A stretch of 64,000 bases of DNA from Mesodorylaimus sp. YZB2_4 (lineage: Eukaryota; Nematoda; Enoplea; Dorylaimida; Dorylaimidae). Below are positions 60,126-64,000 of this stretch, in pieces. Both the position numbers and the translations under genes were made by a program. Numbering within the stretch: the stretch's first letter is position 1; the number at the start of each line of letters is the position of its first letter. The stretch is taken from the NCBI GenBank assembly GCA_030248295.1, contig JASANH010001039.1, forward strand, positions 806,001-870,000. The letters are read 5' to 3'. The notes below the pieces were generated by a model. It did not search any database. It was given only the letters and a program-made list of their open reading frames with translations, and was not told where the DNA came from.

Positions 60126-62632
60126 CTAAGCAACGCCTTCTTGGGGCAGGACACCACCAATTCTGGTTTCTATCATGACAGTGTTATTGCCACGTCGAAT
60201 TTTCAAAAATCCATTATCACCGAAATTTACTCCGTGCGAGTCGACGATAAGCCAATAATCGACACCATTCTCCTTGCCCCATCCGATAATTTTCACCGCG
60301 TGCACGTCGGTTTCTATGCCGTATTTTTGTTCGTACACCCCTGAAATGCAATATTTTTGTTTACACTGCTCTGAAACCATTATTTGAAATTCGCGCGCTA
60401 CGTGATCGCACTGCTGCTTATGTCAAGATGAGTGTGCGTGAGCTCGCGCGCGGGCATAAACAGAATTGCATCCTTTCGTGGTATAGCCAGCTATAAAAAT
60501 TGATTCTTTATGTCTCACCTGTTTTGTGGAAATAAAAATCAGTAAAAACACGCATACTGGCAGTGACTGGTCCGTACACATATACTTCTCGCTGTATGGT
60601 CTCCACATTTGGATAGTACCAATGATAGTAATCACCACCTAAATTTGAATTTTACGCTTAAACTTTGAATTTTAGATAATATTTTAAAAGTAACTTGCCT
60701 CGAATTTTATCCTCTTCAAATGTTTTGGGATAATTTGGATTAGTGCACGATCTTGGGCATCCAGTAGGATTTCGAATGAAGTTAAGAGGCAGTGGTAAGC
60801 ACCCGTCTGGTTGGTTAGCTTCACGATATGCAGTGCCCCCTGTCACTAGTCCTCGGTGGACCCAATGTTCGAAAGCATTGAATTCCAAACCTCCGTCGCA
60901 GCTAAAAGCAAAAAATAAGCTTTAGGACGGATGATGTGCAACGATACAAACATGGAGATGAGCTTTCGCATGAGTCTGTATTCGCACTTAAAGCGTTGAA
61001 CGATGAGCCCCTGTGATAATACTTCACACTAGGTGTACTGTATGAAGCTGCGGCATAGAGCAAATTTGTAATTGAATTAGTGAATATACTTTGTAATACT
61101 CAAGGGATTTGTAATAAAATCAGTTTAGTGAATATTTAGTGGCTATAATTCACAGCTGGAAGCGGATACAGCTCGTGAATGAAGTATAAGTCATGAATAT
61201 TTTACCATATACCAGCAAGTTCGTGTTTACAAGTATATGCACGTAATTTGCTGTATATAATTCTGGTTTTAAACAGTATCTACATAATAATAATACTAGT
61301 TACTTCCATTACTAAATATATGCTCATTCTATTTACAGTATATCCCAAGTATGCTTGATATTGCAACATATACTTTTTTACAAATTTTTGAAAGCTGAAA
61401 TCTTTCTGAGCCCCTGATATGCGGGACCTACCGTATGTGTGAATGCATATGTATATGATATATTTATAAATGTTTTCTTCTTGTGTAGATATGCAGTATG
61501 TGTATCCATAAAACGCAAATTTGAATGTATATATAGTATATATAGATAGTATTCTACGCCCGCATTGTTTCATTACGCATGTAAGCTTTTCGAACGATAT
61601 ACTGTATGTCCAGTTGTGGGGATAGGCACAGTATGGATATTGAGCTCTTGATGAGCGGCAAGCGTGATTGCGTATAAGCACATAAGCCTTTCCTGACGTA
61701 GCGAAGCATGAACTGGCGTTTGTTATATATATATATATATATACAGTATATGTATTGACTGTTTATTTATATATATATGCAAAGTATATGTCACAAAAAT
61801 ATAAATGTATGTATGTATTCTATGCATATAACTATAAATGTACTTTATATGGTATGTTTATTGTTCCACCAGATTTACTGCTTAACATATATAAAACTGC
61901 TGTACGGTTTTTGTGAAGAAACGCATTCCTTTGATTTCATGCCGGGTTTAGAACAGTCCCTAAACGTGCAGTATTACATATAATTTTTACCCGTTTCCAA
62001 CGCACGAGAGGACTTGCATTGTTGAAAAGAAAATCTGACCAGTTTTTGCATAGTTATAAATACAGTGACGATCGCTGATGACAGAGACTGATGCGAAGGC
62101 CTGAAGAATAAAGACAGCATTGTGCGCAAGAACGAACGATTTTATCTAAAGACTAGATTTCGCACGAGACCAGTCCATGACGCAGTTGTCTTCTGCGTTT
62201 GGCTCACGGTCAGTCACAAGAATTCAGGCTTTCTTAAAGTAAAAATTGCTTTGAGCATGAGAGTTTTCTTGCAGCATTAAATTTGAATTCCCGCCAATTT
62301 TTTGCGGGAATTCAAATTTTTGTGCATTCCCAACATACCCAACATCCACCGCATGCCATTTGATTTCTGATCGATCCAATACTCGAACAATATGGATAAT
62401 CCCATCGTACATCATAGGTCTCAGGTAAATTTGTAAATCGTGTTTCTCTACCTGGTTCTTCATCATACTCACTCTCACCAGGACGGACCCGCAATGGAGG
62501 CAGTTTGCGTATTTTTCTTGAATGTTCTCTTTTTGGGGGCTGTGGGCCTGATTTGAGATCAGTGCTAATTGAAGAAGGAATGCTAATTGAGATCAGTACA
62601 ACTAGTGTCAAAAATGGACCAATCATGCCCAT
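60126..62632 (-). CDS. cathepsin-B-like cysteine protease homologue with altered active site
   Basis: Five exons on the minus strand: 62632-62339, 62100-61991, 60901-60699, 60638-60519 and 60340-60126, in phase, 313 residues. A signal peptide (MGMIGPFLTLVVLISI...) and a propeptide of about 50 residues precede LPETYDVRWDYPYC. The active-site block is NQMACGGCW, with Gln91 and Cys97 at the oxyanion and nucleophile positions. GNGCDGGLEFNAFEHW and GPVTASMRVFTDFYFHKTGVYE follow the cathepsin B pattern. His256 is present (DVHAVKIIGWG). The Asn that orients His is Asp276 and the next Trp is His278 (VDSHGVNFGDNGF). The occluding-loop His pair of cathepsin B is absent. Cathepsin B acts in lysosomes or gut lumen; here activity may be reduced or changed. 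The intron after 60699 begins with GCAAGT rather than GT. A 16-bp perfect hairpin lies in intron 1. Confidence 0.88.
61718..61745. repeat. (TA)n microsatellite
   Basis: About twelve TA units in a cathepsin-like gene intron, with scattered TATATA and CATATA around it (61430-61870). Confidence 0.9.
62279..62319. repeat. perfect 16-bp hairpin around CCCGC/GCGGG
   Basis: AAATTTGAATTCCCGC (62279-62294) is exactly inverted at 62304-62319 with a 9-nt loop. It starts about 20 nt inside the 5' end of cathepsin-like intron 1. AAATTTGAATTCCCGCC-like half copies occur at several places, for example near 26485, 32510 and 35125. Confidence 0.75.
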
Positions 62633-63679
62633 TTTTGGTCAGCTTGAGGATTCCTCAGTAGAGCGGAGTAAGTGTATGAAGAAACGTCAGTTTACCAGTC
62701 ATCGTCTCCTTTTATACTGTCCTTTTTCCATCTCGCACCAGTCTAGTCTAGTCAGTGCCAAATCGGTCGACCTCACCTGGAACATACGGAAGTCGGCAAT
62801 GATATGCGCAAGGTCATTGATAAAAGAGTAAACCCGTTGCTGATGCTGTCGATTCTTTTTGTGCGAAAGTCAGAGCGACTTTTCGATAAATGGTATATTC
62901 CTAAGATAAAGGTTATCTAGTTGCATAGAACAGGCTTGGTTACAGGATTAGTTGGTTCGTTGAACATGGACGTCCATGGGTGCAAAACTGGAATTTCAAT
63001 TTTCTCTACTCGAGCATCTACTCGAACGCCTTCTTGAAGAAATGAAGTGAACCCGAAACTGATGTGACAGGTCATGTGTCACTGCCTTGTCTATTACCAG
63101 TCAAACAATGCCCGTTTTTCGTTTGGCTGCACCCAATATAATGACAGGTCCGGTTCGAAATTCTCTTTTCAGTACTCGCATCAGATGATCGGTTTTTTCC
63201 ATCAGCGAAAATCATTTTCTGCCTGATAATGACATTTTGACTAGGGAATACAAACTGCATACACGTATTTCCAATTTGATTCAATGAGAGAGGAAGCTTT
63301 CGAAAAGTTTAACACCAGCGGGAATCGAACCTAGCCCGTCGCAATCGGGATTACTGCCAGGGTACAATTCAGCCAGAGAAAAATATGAGCACATAGAAAT
63401 CGGGAAGCGGGGCACAGGCCACGACCAAGAAAATGGGCAAGCCAGCACTACCAACTCTAAAAATGTGCAACAGCCAATATCAATCGTGATTATGTCTTCC
63501 TCACTATGTAATAGTTTCTTCTTTTTGTTCGGTCGAGGAGGTCGTTAACCCGCTCGACCTCGCCAAAAATCCGCGGCATTATTTGCCAGAAATTATCATT
63601 ATTGCCAGAAAAGGCTACCGCTGAAAATTACATCGCGCAAAACAATATGGCCTCACTTGGCTAGGGCACAGATGTTGAG
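62633..63679. other. intergenic, upstream of the cathepsin-like gene
   Basis: Likely holds the promoter of the minus-strand cathepsin-like gene. A SINE-like fragment occupies 63309-63385. No coding sequence supported. Confidence 0.45.
63309..63385 (-). repeat. tRNA-derived SINE-like fragment
   Basis: On the minus strand CTGGCTGAATTGTACCCTGG (A box) precedes GGTTCGATTCC (perfect B box, 63321-63331). The acceptor arms do not pair, so it is not scored as a tRNA gene. Confidence 0.5.
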
Positions 63680-63989
63680 ATGACGGTATTGGTGGATATA
63701 CTGAAAACGACCATCATGGTTTATGGGCCCGAAGACGTCAGAGGAACGAAGTTTTCTTGGACGGCTGTGGTCGGTGCGGTAGACGATCGATTTCATTTGA
63801 CTGTCCAAAACACCGACGCAGTCATATTTTTGGAGAACAAGGTGTGGGCACTTCGAACCGATTATCGAATGGAACGTCTCGAATTCAGCGCAGGCGCCAC
63901 CGGGCTCACAACCTCGTGGCGTTGGAGCTACAGCTATGGCGCCGGGTTCAACACCTCGCCCCGTGGCTTTGAACAGCGTGGGATTCCAG
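63680..63989 (+). CDS. possible first exon of a gene running off the right edge
   Basis: From ATG at 63680 a frame stays open to a GTATTC donor after 63989 (103 codons, phase 1). It reads MTVLVDILKTTIMVYGPEDV..., with a Trp/Tyr/Gly-rich part near the end (WRWSYSYGAGFN). Other frames across the same bases are also largely open, so coding status is uncertain. I recognise no family. Confidence 0.4.
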
Positions 63990-64000
63990 GTATTCGATCG

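Overview
The window looks like a nematode chromosome. Most genes are split into short exons by GT-AG introns, a few of them only 50-60 nt long. 3' splice sites are mostly TTTTAG or TTTCAG. Several genes have such a site immediately before the ATG, as expected for spliced-leader trans-splicing. Gene content also fits: a DAF-36 type cholesterol 7-desaturase, a CEH-14 type LIM homeodomain factor, a cathepsin-B-like protease and an EB/lustrin cysteine-rich secreted protein. Poly-G/poly-C tracts are common. I cannot name the species; intron size and repeat load do not look like C. elegans. All exon models were built by eye from splice signals, reading phase and family similarity. No alignment or transcript was available.

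Layout. 1-0.85 kb: a long imperfect palindrome of AATCGATAATC-like repeats. 0.9-3.3 kb (-): secreted EB/lustrin protein. 4.5-8.5 kb (-): an unrecognised cysteine-containing protein with tRNA-Lys(CTT) in one intron. 8.5-11.8 kb: repeats. 11.85-15.3 kb (+): daf-36. 15.6-17.8 kb (+): SLC2-type sugar transporter. 18.7-22.0 kb (-): mitochondrial processing peptidase alpha subunit. 22-26 kb: poly-G/C and MITE sequence. 26.0-31.9 kb (-): ceh-14/Lhx3-4 with a 6-nt microexon. 33.0-37.4 kb (+): RGG-rich Btz/CASC3-like RNA-binding protein with two possible 3' ends. 38.3-46.6 kb (+): PP2A B'' regulatory subunit. 46.75-49.0 kb (+): rab-6. 50.6-54.1 kb (-): ZC2HC1-type zinc-finger protein with a GATA-motif-packed intron. 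54-59.3 kb: repeats. 59.3-59.7 kb (-): small C2H2 protein. 60.1-62.6 kb (-): cathepsin-B-like protein with altered active-site residues. The + strand at the right edge may hold the start of another gene.

The genes do not form a pathway. Individually they belong to sterol-hormone synthesis (daf-36), sugar transport, mitochondrial import, neuronal fate (ceh-14), mRNA handling, phosphatase targeting, Golgi traffic (rab-6) and proteolysis. Between and inside genes lie several small inverted-repeat (MITE-like) families. The best supported have termini around TTAGCCGTGCA (four copies) and CTGAAACCATATTTTAC (four copies). There are also tRNA-derived SINE-like fragments carrying an internal B box. 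The most notable single features are the homeodomain microexon, the GATA-motif intron, two GC-AG introns, and the cathepsin with Asp in place of the catalytic Asn.
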